Source of the DNA: Nitrospirae bacterium CG1_02_44_142
GTDB lineage: Bacteria; Nitrospirota; Thermodesulfovibrionia; Thermodesulfovibrionales; UBA1546
Assembly (NCBI GenBank): GCA_001871685.1
Contig: MNVK01000055.1
Location: 1-21,778 of the forward strand
Reading direction: 5' to 3'
Length of the DNA: 21,778 nt
The notes under the pieces are model-generated. The model saw nothing but the letters and a program-made list of their open reading frames with translations. It was not told where the DNA came from and made no database searches. Positions 13,307 to 19,875 of the stretch are shown piece by piece (positions within the stretch are counted from its first letter, which is position 1; every line of letters begins with the position of its first letter). Made by a program: the position numbers and the translations under genes.

Positions 13307-15772
13307 ATGGCGTTTTTCATCTCATTTCTTTCAGGCGTCATTCTGTTTTATTTGTTTCATTATTTCCCCTTCACGAGCAGTATCATATTTTTTCTGTTTC
13401 TCGCCGGTCTGATTTTTAAGAAAAGATACCTGTTAATCCCGGTCCTGGTTTTCGGAATATTCTATGCCTTTTTCCGATATGCGCCTGAGATTGATTTATC
13501 CGCTATCAGGGGAAAGGAAATAATCGCATCAGGGGCGTTCAATTCAGATGCAGTTCCGACATCTACGGGGAAATTCATTCAAGAGTTTCATATAGGCTTG
13601 GCAGTTGATAAAGAGACGGGAAAACAATTAAGTGATATTGAGAAGAAGGATATATTTATTTTTTCTGATTCAGAGTTTGAGGCAGGACGCAGCTTTGAGA
13701 TAGTGATAAAGCTCGGCAGAGACAACAGAAAGTTCAATCCCGGAATGGCCGAAAATCCCGAGCTGCTCGGGGCAAACCTGATTGAAGTCAAAGATTTAAG
13801 AGGCGGCGAAAAAAGTATATGGGCAGTGTTTGAAGATGCCAGGGCGAGACTTAACAGATATGTTACAGAGAACTTCAGCGCTGATTCAGGCGCGCTTGTT
13901 TCTGCCATAACCACAGGGCAGAGAGGCAATATGAGCGAGGGCTTGAAAGACGCCTTTAGCTCAACAGGGCTTGCGCATATTTTGAGCATCTCAGGGACGC
14001 ATTTCGGAATCTTCTCAGTTCTTTTATTCGGTTTATTCAGTTTTATAATAAAATTTCTGCCGTACAGTTTGCTCCAGAGGCTTACACTCTACTTCACGCC
14101 GTCTCAGGGAGCAGCGGCTCTGAGCCTTCCGTTCATGCTTGCGTATCTTGCTCTCTCAGGGTGGAGCATCCCTGCAGTGAGGTCTTTTATAATGATAAGC
14201 CTGTTTCTCATCGGGCTTTTGATAGGCAGGAAAAGATTCTGGCTTAATTCGCTCTTGTTTGCCGCTTTTGTGATTGTCTTGTGGAATCCGGAGGCTCTGT
14301 TCAGCCTTTCTTTTCAGCTCTCATTTCTTGCAGTGCTTTTTATCGGGTTTTCAATAGGCCATGAAAAGGACAAGAACAGCCCTGAAGCGCAGGAGAGCAT
14401 CGGCGCAGACGAACAAAAATTCCTGCCGCGTTTTCTCGCTTCTTCACTTCAGATATTGCGGGCATCTGTCTTGCTTACGCTTGCAGCCTCTCTGGGAACA
14501 GCGCCTCTGGTTGCGTATCACTTTCATTATTTTTCCATTATCTCTCCGCTGTCAAATCTCTTAATCACGCCGCTGATAGGTTTTGTGCTCTTGCCTCTGT
14601 CGCTGATATCGTCTTTTGTATTTCTTTTTACAGGACATTATATGTTCGGCTCTCTGGTAAAGACAGTAGCTGACATTACTGTTTATCTCGTGAAGTTTAC
14701 AGCGGAATTGCCGTTTTCAGATATAAAGATTCACGCATTCCCCCTGTTTGCAGTAATAATCTTTTATGCGGGATTTGTTTTTTATTTTCCTTTTATAAAG
14801 GAGAGAGTCCACCCCCCTGTTTCCCCCCTTGGCAAGGGGGGAATTGAAGGGGGGTATTTGCATAGAAGATATGTTCCTGTCATCCTTTCTTTTCTGTTAG
14901 TGATATATTTGGCGATATTCTTCTTAAATAATAAACACAATATGTCTATCACTTATCTTGACGTCGGGCAGGGAGACGGAGCAGTAATAGAACTTCCTGA
15001 TAAAAAAGTTGTTGTGATGGATACAGGAAGAAGCGGGCGCGAAGTTTCTGCATTTTTGAAATATCTCGGCATGAAAAGCATAGACGCGCTTGTTCTTTCA
15101 CACGCGGATTCTGATCATGCGGGAGGAACTGATTACCTGATAAGGCGATTCAGAGTTAAAGAATTGTGGGACAACGGACAGCTTATCTATCCGGAGGGTT
15201 TTGGAGAAGGAATAACCCGCAGGACTCTTGAAAGAGGTGATGTGATTGTCGGGAGCGATTCGCAACGAGAAGAAAAAGACTTCAGGATATACAGCCTTCA
15301 TCCGTATAAAGAGTTTTATACATTGCATGGAGGTGAACACAGCGAGGACAACAACAGTTCACTCGTTCTTAAAATAGAGAGCAAAAACAAATCATTTCTA
15401 TTTGCAGGAGATATTGAAGAGGAGGCTGAAGAGGATATAATCCATCTCGGCAAATGGCTTAAGAGCGATGTGGTTAAAGTCCCGCATCACGGCGGCAGGA
15501 CGTCAGCGTATAAACCCTTCTATGATGCAGCATCTCCTGAAATCGCAGTGATAAGCGCGGGCAGGGAAAATTCCTTCGGCCATCCGCATCAGGAAACGCT
15601 TGAAATGCTTGAGGGCGCAAAAATATACCGCACGGACATGAGCGGCGCTGTAAAAATAACAGAAAAGGACGGCAGGCTTGAGGTTAAAACCTACGAAGAT
15701 TTCAGGTTTTCAAAGACAAAAACCTTTGTCGGAGAGATGAGGAATATAAAGAGGCTTTTTGAGGTGTGGTGA
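13307..15772 (+). CDS. comEC: ComEC/Rec2-family DNA uptake channel
   Basis: 821 residues, the full three-part architecture: N-terminal hydrophobic segments with an OB-like domain (about 1-170), a Competence domain with many membrane helices (about 190-490, including ALVSAITTGQRGNMSEGLKD and HILSISGTHFG), and a C-terminal metallo-beta-lactamase domain (about 545-770). The MBL motif HADSDH is at 599-604 and HHGG is at 727-730. It transports single-stranded DNA across the inner membrane; the MBL part may degrade the second strand. An in-frame palindromic repeat encodes HPPVSPLGKGGIEGG at about 502-516, in the linker between the last membrane helices and the MBL domain. Other competence genes are not in the window. 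Confidence 0.93.
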   Translation: MAFFISFLSGVILFYLFHYFPFTSSIIFFLFLAGLIFKKRYLLIPVLVFGIFYAFFRYAPEIDLSAIRGKEIIASGAFNSDAVPTSTGKFIQEFHIGLAVDKETGKQLSDIEKKDIFIFSDSEFEAGRSFEIVIKLGRDNRKFNPGMAENPELLGANLIEVKDLRGGEKSIWAVFEDARARLNRYVTENFSADSGALVSAITTGQRGNMSEGLKDAFSSTGLAHILSISGTHFGIFSVLLFGLFSFIIKFLPYSLLQRLTLYFTPSQGAAALSLPFMLAYLALSGWSIPAVRSFIMISLFLIGLLIGRKRFWLNSLLFAAFVIVLWNPEALFSLSFQLSFLAVLFIGFSIGHEKDKNSPEAQESIGADEQKFLPRFLASSLQILRASVLLTLAASLGTAPLVAYHFHYFSIISPLSNLLITPLIGFVLLPLSLISSFVFLFTGHYMFGSLVKTVADITVYLVKFTAELPFSDIKIHAFPLFAVIIFYAGFVFYFPFIKERVHPPVSPLGKGGIEGGYLHRRYVPVILSFLLVIYLAIFFLNNKHNMSITYLDVGQGDGAVIELPDKKVVVMDTGRSGREVSAFLKYLGMKSIDALVLSHADSDHAGGTDYLIRRFRVKELWDNGQLIYPEGFGEGITRRTLERGDVIVGSDSQREEKDFRIYSLHPYKEFYTLHGGEHSEDNNSSLVLKIESKNKSFLFAGDIEEEAEEDIIHLGKWLKSDVVKVPHHGGRTSAYKPFYDAASPEIAVISAGRENSFGHPHQETLEMLEGAKIYRTDMSGAVKITEKDGRLEVKTYEDFRFSKTKTFVGEMRNIKRLFEVW
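14809..14855. repeat. GC-rich palindromic repeat inserted in frame in comEC
   Basis: CCACCCCCC...CCCCCCTT and its partner AAGGGGGG...GGGGGG flank a short centre (GGC). It is the same family as the tsaB insertion at 5470-5513, in the opposite coding orientation to the window but again read as Pro-rich then Gly-rich (PPVSP...GKGGIEGG). It sits in a periplasm/linker region between domains. Confidence 0.78.
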
Positions 15773-15797
15773 GGCGAATTTGTGGTTCGGCGAATTG

Positions 15798-15875
15798 GGG
15801 GGAAAGACGACTTCCATGTCTAATAAGAATGCATCCAGAATCATTTAGCTTTTTGATCAGGTCTTTTCTTTTCAT
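15798..15875 (-). pseudogene. hicA: Truncated hicA toxin remnant
   Basis: An ATG at 15875 overlaps the stop of the upstream hicB (ATGA) and encodes MKRKDLIKKLNDSGCILI, then RHGS. That is the first helix and strand of a HicA toxin. Similarity stops after about 22 residues; the frame runs on with unrelated residues into the antisense of the comEC end. The catalytic-histidine segment (G-S/G-x-H-x-x-Y) and the C-terminal half are missing, so the toxin should be dead. The breakpoint is within 30 bases of the comEC stop, next to a direct repeat GGCGAATT (about 15774 and 15789). Confidence 0.7.
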
Positions 15876-16069
15876 ACAGCGAGGGTGAGTTCTTTTACCT
15901 TATGCTTTTCAGGCACATCCTCCATTGTCATAAGCATATACGCATCTTTCATGTTTTCCTCAAGTTCTTCCAATGTCTCGCCTTGTGTCATTATTTCGGG
16001 ATATTCAAGAAGTTTGCCTACCCAGAACTTTTCACCTTTCCAATAAATCAGTTTTAATTTTGTTTTCAT
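15872..16069 (-). CDS. hicB: HicB-family antitoxin, partner toxin truncated
   Basis: 65 residues with the HicB partial RNase H-like fold: KLIYWKGEKFWVGKLLEYPEIMTQGETLEELEENMKDA is typical, including the strand-turn-strand with a Gly-Glu-Thr loop and the following helix. There is no C-terminal DNA-binding domain. A good Shine-Dalgarno (AGGTGAG) precedes the ATG. It overlaps the hicA remnant by four bases, so this was a hicB-hicA operon. The antitoxin may persist as a relic, or protect against HicA toxins from elsewhere. Confidence 0.82.
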   Translation of the reverse strand: MKTKLKLIYWKGEKFWVGKLLEYPEIMTQGETLEELEENMKDAYMLMTMEDVPEKHKVKELTLAV

Positions 16070-16188
16070 TGTCTCACCTCACAGTGCATATTCTATAGAA
16101 CTTATGATAGCACAAACGGTTGTATTCGTGATGTGACAATGCGGCGGTAAGCGGCGACTGCAGCGACCGGTTAGGTATTTTTATAATC

Positions 16189-16401
16189 TTATGCGTAAAC
16201 GAGACGGCGACCTTTCGGTTCAGGAATAAAATCATTAAATTCCTTTGCCGTTTTTATCCAAAGCTGAATTGCATCTTTAACATTTTTTACCGCTGATTCA
16301 TGGCTTTCTCCATGTGTCATACATCCAGGAAGCTCTGGAACTTCTGCTATATAGACATTGTCTTCCTCGCTCCAATATATTATTATTTCGTATCTATCCA
16401 T
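16189..16401 (-). CDS. hicB: HicB-family antitoxin
   Basis: 70 residues from the ATG at 16401, chosen over an upstream TTG (16404) because a perfect AGGAGG lies ten bases before it. The sequence YEIIIYWSEEDNVYIAEVPE, followed by LPGCMTHGESHESAVKNVKDA, is a textbook HicB core. It has no HTH or RHH domain. The start codon shares a base with the stop of hicA upstream (TGATG), which gives tight coupling of an intact hicA-hicB pair. HicB binds HicA and blocks its active site. Confidence 0.88.
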   Translation of the reverse strand: MDRYEIIIYWSEEDNVYIAEVPELPGCMTHGESHESAVKNVKDAIQLWIKTAKEFNDFIPEPKGRRLVYA

Positions 16402-16655
16402 CAATCTTGACCTCCTAATTTGTATTTAAATATTATATGTCGTATTTGTTTCACCTGATATGGCTTTGCTTTATTGCCATCTTTTTGTAAATTCGTTTTC
16501 TCTTCAATACCTGCCTTTCTGAAAATATGATGACTTCCACTTACCCTCATGTCAAATCCATAACGAAGCAGCAAATTACACAAATCGTCAAAAGCAATAT
16601 TTGCGTCTGCTCTACCGCTAAGTATTTGTTGTATTAATCGTTCGTATTTACCCAT
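16401..16655 (-). CDS. hicA: HicA-family toxin (mRNA interferase)
   Basis: 84 residues. The dsRBD-like HicA core is seen in FDDLCNLLLRYGFDMRVSGSHHIFRKAG, with the catalytic His in GSHHIF (about 41-46), followed by the C-terminal QVKQIRHIIFKYKL helix. It would cleave translated mRNA. The first ~15 residues are an extra helix before the core. It is preceded by a weak purine-rich site (AAAGGAAAT) and followed immediately by hicB. All key parts are present, so it should be active. Confidence 0.85.
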   Translation of the reverse strand: MGKYERLIQQILSGRADANIAFDDLCNLLLRYGFDMRVSGSHHIFRKAGIEEKTNLQKDGNKAKPYQVKQIRHIIFKYKLGGQD

Positions 16656-16669
16656 TTTATTTCCTTTTA

Positions 16670-16761
16670 CACTTAACGCTAAAAATCAGTGGCACGGGCA
16701 ACCGGCTACTTACAAAAACAAAACAGGCTTATCCCGTGTCCACTGGATTTGTTTGTTGTGC
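16670..16761 (-). other. attC-like imperfect inverted repeat
   Basis: A 12-bp stem CAGTGGCACGGG (16687-16698) pairs with CCCGTGTCCACTG (16733-16745), with one bulged base. It is extended by AAAT/ATTT with a second bulged base on the same strand. Short unpaired spacers (five and four bases) lead to outer boxes CACTTAAC (16670-16677) and GTTGTG (16755-16760). On the minus strand the right end reads GTTAAGT, matching the integron core GTTRRRY. These are the structural traits of an attC site between the 167-residue gene and hicA. No integrase is present. Confidence 0.35.
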
Positions 16762-16773
16762 ATTTTGTATTTT

Positions 16774-17277
16774 TCAATCTTTTATTAATTGAGGATTTAA
16801 TGTGAACTTTACACCATACGTTATCCCTTCGGGCCCCATGCCAATCCCCGTATTAACATCGGGACTAATGGTTATGTATTTATTTGCATCTGGTTCTTTT
16901 GCTATTTTTTGCAACTCGTTGAATTGTGATGATGTTATGCCTCCATTAAAATTTGTATTCCCTGCTTTTAAAGCTGGGATTATTTTGGGGTCAATAGTAA
17001 TTAAGAGTCTTCGCATCCTTTCTGTAAGAGGTTTGGGACGAATTTTTTCTAATTCACTTTTTGTGTGGATTAACTCTGCATTTGCCGATTGTATTTTGCT
17101 TTCAAGCAAAGTCCGATTCGCTAATTCTGCGGTTGCTTTTGCGAGGTCAGCATGATTTTTCAATGTTGTAGAGCGCATAGTAAAAATGAGTGCTATTATC
17201 CCACTTATCGCAACAATCCATTGAGCGACAATCCGAATCAAATCTACTTTATCAGGAGAGTTCCATAATGATTCCAT
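16774..17277 (-). CDS. Membrane-anchored coiled-coil protein of unknown function
   Basis: I place the start at the ATG at 17277 (167 residues) because a perfect AGGAAGG lies six bases upstream; the frame extends to 17400 but without a ribosome site. One transmembrane helix spans about residues 14-35 (IRIVAQWIVAISGIIALIFTM). It is followed by a predicted coiled coil of about 45 residues rich in Ala, Leu, Glu and Lys, then a C-terminal ~70 residues with no family I recognise. Codon use is more AT-rich than in the housekeeping genes. It overlaps head-to-head with the gene at 17268 and ends just before the attC-like repeat. Confidence 0.6.
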   Translation of the reverse strand: MESLWNSPDKVDLIRIVAQWIVAISGIIALIFTMRSTTLKNHADLAKATAELANRTLLESKIQSANAELIHTKSELEKIRPKPLTERMRRLLITIDPKIIPALKAGNTNFNGGITSSQFNELQKIAKEPDANKYITISPDVNTGIGMGPEGITYGVKFTLNPQLIKD

Positions 17278-17435
17278 TAGATACCTTCCTATGTTTAGTT
17301 TTTGCTTCATTTGTATTAGGCTTTTGTATTGGTGTTCGTTATGCACAACAATTAATATCCGAATATTCGTCTTTTCCGATAATTGAGAACAATATAGCAC
17401 AAAACGAAATATTAAGGAAGTTAAAAAAGCAATAA
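17268..17435 (+). CDS. Small single-span membrane protein, unknown
   Basis: 55 residues from the ATG at 17268, with CAGGAGAG nine bases upstream. The frame is open further 5' (to 17190) but without a ribosome site. One hydrophobic helix (about 5-24, DTFLCLVFASFVLGFCIGV) is followed by a polar, Glu- and Lys-rich tail ending LRKLKKQ. I do not recognise a family. It overlaps the divergent 167-residue membrane gene by ten bases at the 5' ends, each with its own Shine-Dalgarno. It could be a genuine small membrane protein, or an accident in an AT-rich stretch. Confidence 0.45.
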   Translation: MIPLDTFLCLVFASFVLGFCIGVRYAQQLISEYSSFPIIENNIAQNEILRKLKKQ

Positions 17436-17520
17436 AATCAATAGGACAAGTTTTGTGGCATTTCGTCTTTTGTGGTAATATGGACTAAAAGCGAGGTTCG
17501 TATTTTATGGGGGAAATTGT

Positions 17521-17526
17521 TATAAT
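17521..17526 (+). promoter_or_regulatory. Perfect TATAAT six bases before the next start codon
   Basis: TATAAT at 17521-17526 is followed by six bases and the ATG at 17533. The -35 region is poor (TTCGTA, 18 bases upstream). Transcription would start at the ATG, giving a leaderless message. Confidence 0.5.
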
Positions 17527-17532
17527 ATCGAC

Positions 17533-17721
17533 ATGATAGAGAAGATTGTGCGAAGGGAAAACCTGAAAGATTTTTCAGAGGTAAAAGAGAACCTTGCTTA
17601 CTGGTTGTCCAGAAAACCCGAAGAACGTGTCGCTGCTCTTGAACAATTGAGGAGACAACACAATGGAAGTTCAGCAAGACTTCAGATATCTGCTCGCGTT
17701 TTTCAACGCCCAAAATATTAA
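17533..17721 (+). CDS. Small protein of a nucleotidyltransferase-associated pair
   Basis: 62 residues. The core NLAYWLSRKPEERVAALEQL, followed by RRQHNGSSARLQISARVFQR, matches a recurrent short hypothetical protein that I recall directly upstream of DUF6036/AbiEii-like nucleotidyltransferase genes; here too the next frame begins as such a gene. The protein looks complete for that family (about 60-70 residues). Its last 59 bases overlap the truncated partner. It may be an antitoxin-like partner, but the function is not established. Confidence 0.6.
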   Translation: MIEKIVRRENLKDFSEVKENLAYWLSRKPEERVAALEQLRRQHNGSSARLQISARVFQRPKY

Positions 17722-17749
17722 CTACATAATAGCTGGTGCATACACTTAA
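17663..17749 (+). pseudogene. Truncated nucleotidyltransferase (DUF6036/AbiEii-like) remnant
   Basis: The frame starting MEVQQDFRYLLAFFNAQ and ending in NYIIAGAYT is the beginning of a minimal nucleotidyltransferase, whose members continue as V-G-A/G-Y-A-L and then the catalytic aspartates. Here a TAA follows after 28 residues, right in the nucleotide-binding glycine motif, and cooC begins 29 bases later. The remaining ~150 residues are absent from the window. The pair was probably cut when cooC and this patch were joined. Confidence 0.6.
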
Positions 17750-17778
17750 GGCTGTCTGAAAGGAAGATAGGTAATTAT

Positions 17779-18546
17779 ATGGCTTTTGTGATTGCATTTG
17801 CAGGAAAAGGCGGGACGGGGAAGACGAGCATCTCTGCCCTGACTGTTAAGTATCTCGTTGAAAAAAAGAAAAAGGCTGTGCTTGCCGTTGACGCTGACAG
17901 CAATTCCTGCCTGAACGAGGCATTGGGCGTTGAGGTCCATGCAACTATTGGGAGTCTGAGAGAGGAATCGCTCCAGGCAATAAGAGGCGGGACAGAAAGG
18001 CCCGGAGGCATGTCAATGGAGCAGCTCTTTGACTATCAGGTTCAGCAGTCAGTCATAGAGGCAAAGGGTTTTGACCTTATGGTAATGGGAAGGCCTGAGG
18101 GCCCCGGCTGTTACTGCGCCGCAAATAATATAATTAGAAAATACACAGATAAACTCTCAGAGACATACACTTATGTTGTAATAGACAACGAGGCCGGGAT
18201 GGAGCATCTTAGCAGGAGGACGACCCATAAGGTTGACCTGCTTCTGATAATCAGCGACCCGACTGTAAGGGGCGTCAAAACAGCAAAGAGAATTGCAGAC
18301 CTGGTAAAAGAGCTGGACCTTGATATTGATAAGCATATGCTGATAATCAACAGGGTAACAGGCGATGAGGGCGATGAACTCAAAAAATTTGCCGGGTCTC
18401 TCGGGCTTGAAGTTGCCGGTGTTGTCCCTCAGGATTCCAATGTCTTTCAATACGACCTCCAGGGCAAAGCAATCGTGGAACTGCCGGAGGACTCGCCTGC
18501 CATAAAAACGGTTTATAGTATTCTTGACAGGTTTGGGATTAAATAG
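17779..18546 (+). CDS. cooC: CO dehydrogenase nickel-insertion ATPase
   Basis: A 255-residue MinD/SIMIBI-class ATPase that loads nickel into the C-cluster of carbon monoxide dehydrogenase, or a close relative (AcsF) for acetyl-CoA synthase. The deviant Walker A GKGGTGKT is at 9-16, VDADSNSCLNEALG follows at 37-50, and the CxC that binds nickel between dimer subunits is C111/C113 (GPGCYCAANN). Two sites resemble a Shine-Dalgarno (AGGAAG at 17761, AGGT nearer the ATG). No CODH gene is in the window, so its enzyme is elsewhere. The gene suggests CO metabolism or a Wood-Ljungdahl pathway. Confidence 0.9.
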   Translation: MAFVIAFAGKGGTGKTSISALTVKYLVEKKKKAVLAVDADSNSCLNEALGVEVHATIGSLREESLQAIRGGTERPGGMSMEQLFDYQVQQSVIEAKGFDLMVMGRPEGPGCYCAANNIIRKYTDKLSETYTYVVIDNEAGMEHLSRRTTHKVDLLLIISDPTVRGVKTAKRIADLVKELDLDIDKHMLIINRVTGDEGDELKKFAGSLGLEVAGVVPQDSNVFQYDLQGKAIVELPEDSPAIKTVYSILDRFGIK

Positions 18547-18557
18547 TTCTTATTAAA

Positions 18558-18652
18558 GATTGCCACGTCGGCCAAAATGACCTCCTCGCAATGACGGAAT
18601 CTCCAACCTTAATTGTCATTGCGAGTCCCGAACTGCTCGGGGCGAAGCAATC
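18558..18652. repeat. Nested inverted repeat of the TCATTGCGAG family between convergent genes
   Basis: The outer pair is GATTGC (18558-18563) with GCAATC (18647-18652). The inner pair is CTCGCAATGAC (18585-18595) with GTCATTGCGAG (18615-18625). A hairpin, CCCGAACTGCTCGGGG, is at 18627-18642. The same words occur at 9736-9813, but with the inner and outer arms swapped. It fills the gap between the convergent cooC and galT and may serve as a two-way terminator. Confidence 0.75.
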
Positions 18653-18663
18653 TTGTCTTTAAA

Positions 18664-19662
18664 TTAGGAATCAGTTTTAACTTTTCTCAAGAACTCCGCA
18701 ATCTCTTCCGGCAGGGAGGTATTGATATACATGCCTGAGCCGAGTTCAAATCCTGCCGCCTGAATTACCCTCGGCACAATGCTCAGATACCAGTGGAAAT
18801 ATTCAGAGCCGCTTTCCTTCGGGCTTTCCGAGCGTATGACATAGTTGTAGTCCGGGTTATCCAGTCCGTGATAAATCTTAGAGAGCGCTGTTTTTAGATT
18901 ATATGCGAGGTCAGCTATTTCCTCATCGCTAATATCTCCAAAAGATGCATTATGCCTTTTGGGGAATATCCACGTGTGAAACGGAGACAGCGCCGCATAC
19001 GGAATGAATGTCACAAAATGCTTTGTATCCAATATTATCCGCCTGCCTTCTGAAAGCTCTGACTTCACAGTCGCGCACATCAGGCACTCTCCGGTATTGT
19101 CAAAATATCTTGTTGTCTCATCTATCCTGTCCCTTACCTGCATCGGAGTTACAGGCGCGCCTACAATCTGTGAGTGAGGATGCTCAAGGGATGTTCCTGC
19201 CTTTTCTCCGTTGTTTTTGAAGATGATTACATGCTCAATTCTGGAATCGTTGTAGATGTCAAGAAAACGTTTTTTGTAAATCCTTAAAATATCCGCTGCA
19301 TCCTCTGCCGGCATCAGCGCTATTGTAGTATTGTGAATGTTTGACTCTATGATTACCTCATGCCTCCCCACGCCTGTAACAAGATGTTTCAAGCCTTCAT
19401 TTATCCTTTTTCTTTCTCCTTCAACGTTCAGAGCGGAAAATTTATTAGGCGTTACCCTTATCTTCCAGCTTCCGTCAGAAGACACCTTCATTATTTCTCC
19501 GGGGGTTTTGTCTTCATTCCCGGGGCAGAAAGGGCAGTTTTTGTCATGTTCAGGAGGATATTTTTTGTCCCTTCTCTGGCGGAATTCATCGGGCCGTTTG
19601 GCCCGCTCGGTGGCGATTATTACCCACTCTCTTGTTATAAGGTTTAATCTGAGTTCAGGCAT
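18664..19662 (-). CDS. galT: Galactose-1-phosphate (hexose-1-phosphate) uridylyltransferase
   Basis: 332 residues of the HIT superfamily. The active-site HPHSQ is at 161-165, with H163 as the uridylylated nucleophile. C43 and C46 (CPFCPGNE) contribute to the zinc site, and the second HIT-like half is seen in FHTWIFPKRH and YFHWYLSIVPR. It exchanges UMP between UDP-glucose and galactose 1-phosphate. In organisms without a Leloir pathway such proteins may act on other sugar 1-phosphates, and galK and galE are not here. The ATG has no Shine-Dalgarno. A structured element lies 32 bases upstream and could be its leader. Confidence 0.9.
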   Translation of the reverse strand: MPELRLNLITREWVIIATERAKRPDEFRQRRDKKYPPEHDKNCPFCPGNEDKTPGEIMKVSSDGSWKIRVTPNKFSALNVEGERKRINEGLKHLVTGVGRHEVIIESNIHNTTIALMPAEDAADILRIYKKRFLDIYNDSRIEHVIIFKNNGEKAGTSLEHPHSQIVGAPVTPMQVRDRIDETTRYFDNTGECLMCATVKSELSEGRRIILDTKHFVTFIPYAALSPFHTWIFPKRHNASFGDISDEEIADLAYNLKTALSKIYHGLDNPDYNYVIRSESPKESGSEYFHWYLSIVPRVIQAAGFELGSGMYINTSLPEEIAEFLRKVKTDS

Positions 19663-19694
19663 ACTATAAGCATATCACAACAAATATCTTTTCA

Positions 19695-19870
19695 GGAGGC
19701 TGTGACTGTCTTTCGGCAATATTAAACTACCTTTGCAATAGTGCAGGTGTTAGTGCGACATATCAGCCTCTCACAAGTTTCTATGTGGGGCTATCCGCTC
19801 CACTTCGTGGAGACTTCAGCCCCTATTCTGACAGACCCGTGAATCTTGCCTCAACCCAGCCACAGCCTCC
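19695..19870 (-). ncRNA. Candidate structured RNA (6S-like architecture), or galT leader
   Basis: A 176-base segment closes on itself: GGAGGCTGTG (19695-19704) is the exact complement of CACAGCCTCC (19861-19870), continued by CTGTC/GACAG (19706-19710, 19830-19834). Inside is a hairpin with stacked stems GGGGCT/AGCCCC (19787-19792, 19818-19823) and CTCCAC-TTC-GTGGAG (19798-19812). A TAGACA, 17-base spacer and TAAATT would start a minus-strand transcript at 19870, the first base of the closing stem. Length and long-range closure resemble 6S RNA, but I cannot confirm the conserved bubble. The strand is uncertain. Confidence 0.45.
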
Positions 19871-19875
19871 CATGT

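Noticed and set aside
13757..13772. CCCGAGCTGCTCGGGG in comEC, 15 of 16 bases like part of the repeat at 18627-18642
   Set aside because: It encodes an unremarkable segment (PELLG) and lacks the other parts of the repeat; probably coincidence, though a relic cannot be ruled out.
16090..16188. Second attC site after the intact hicB
   Set aside because: ACCTAAC on the minus strand fits an outer box, but I could not find complementary inner arms; only a GC-rich stretch with a CTGCAG palindrome.
17438..17797. 119-codon minus-strand frame across the 17533 ORF and the cooC start
   Set aside because: It is antisense to two better-supported frames, has no ribosome site and no recognisable motif.
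19695..19870. tRNA-Sec (selC) suggested by selA in the window and a TTCA in the hairpin
   Set aside because: No T-loop consensus and no acceptor stem of the right size; the closing stem spans 176 bases.
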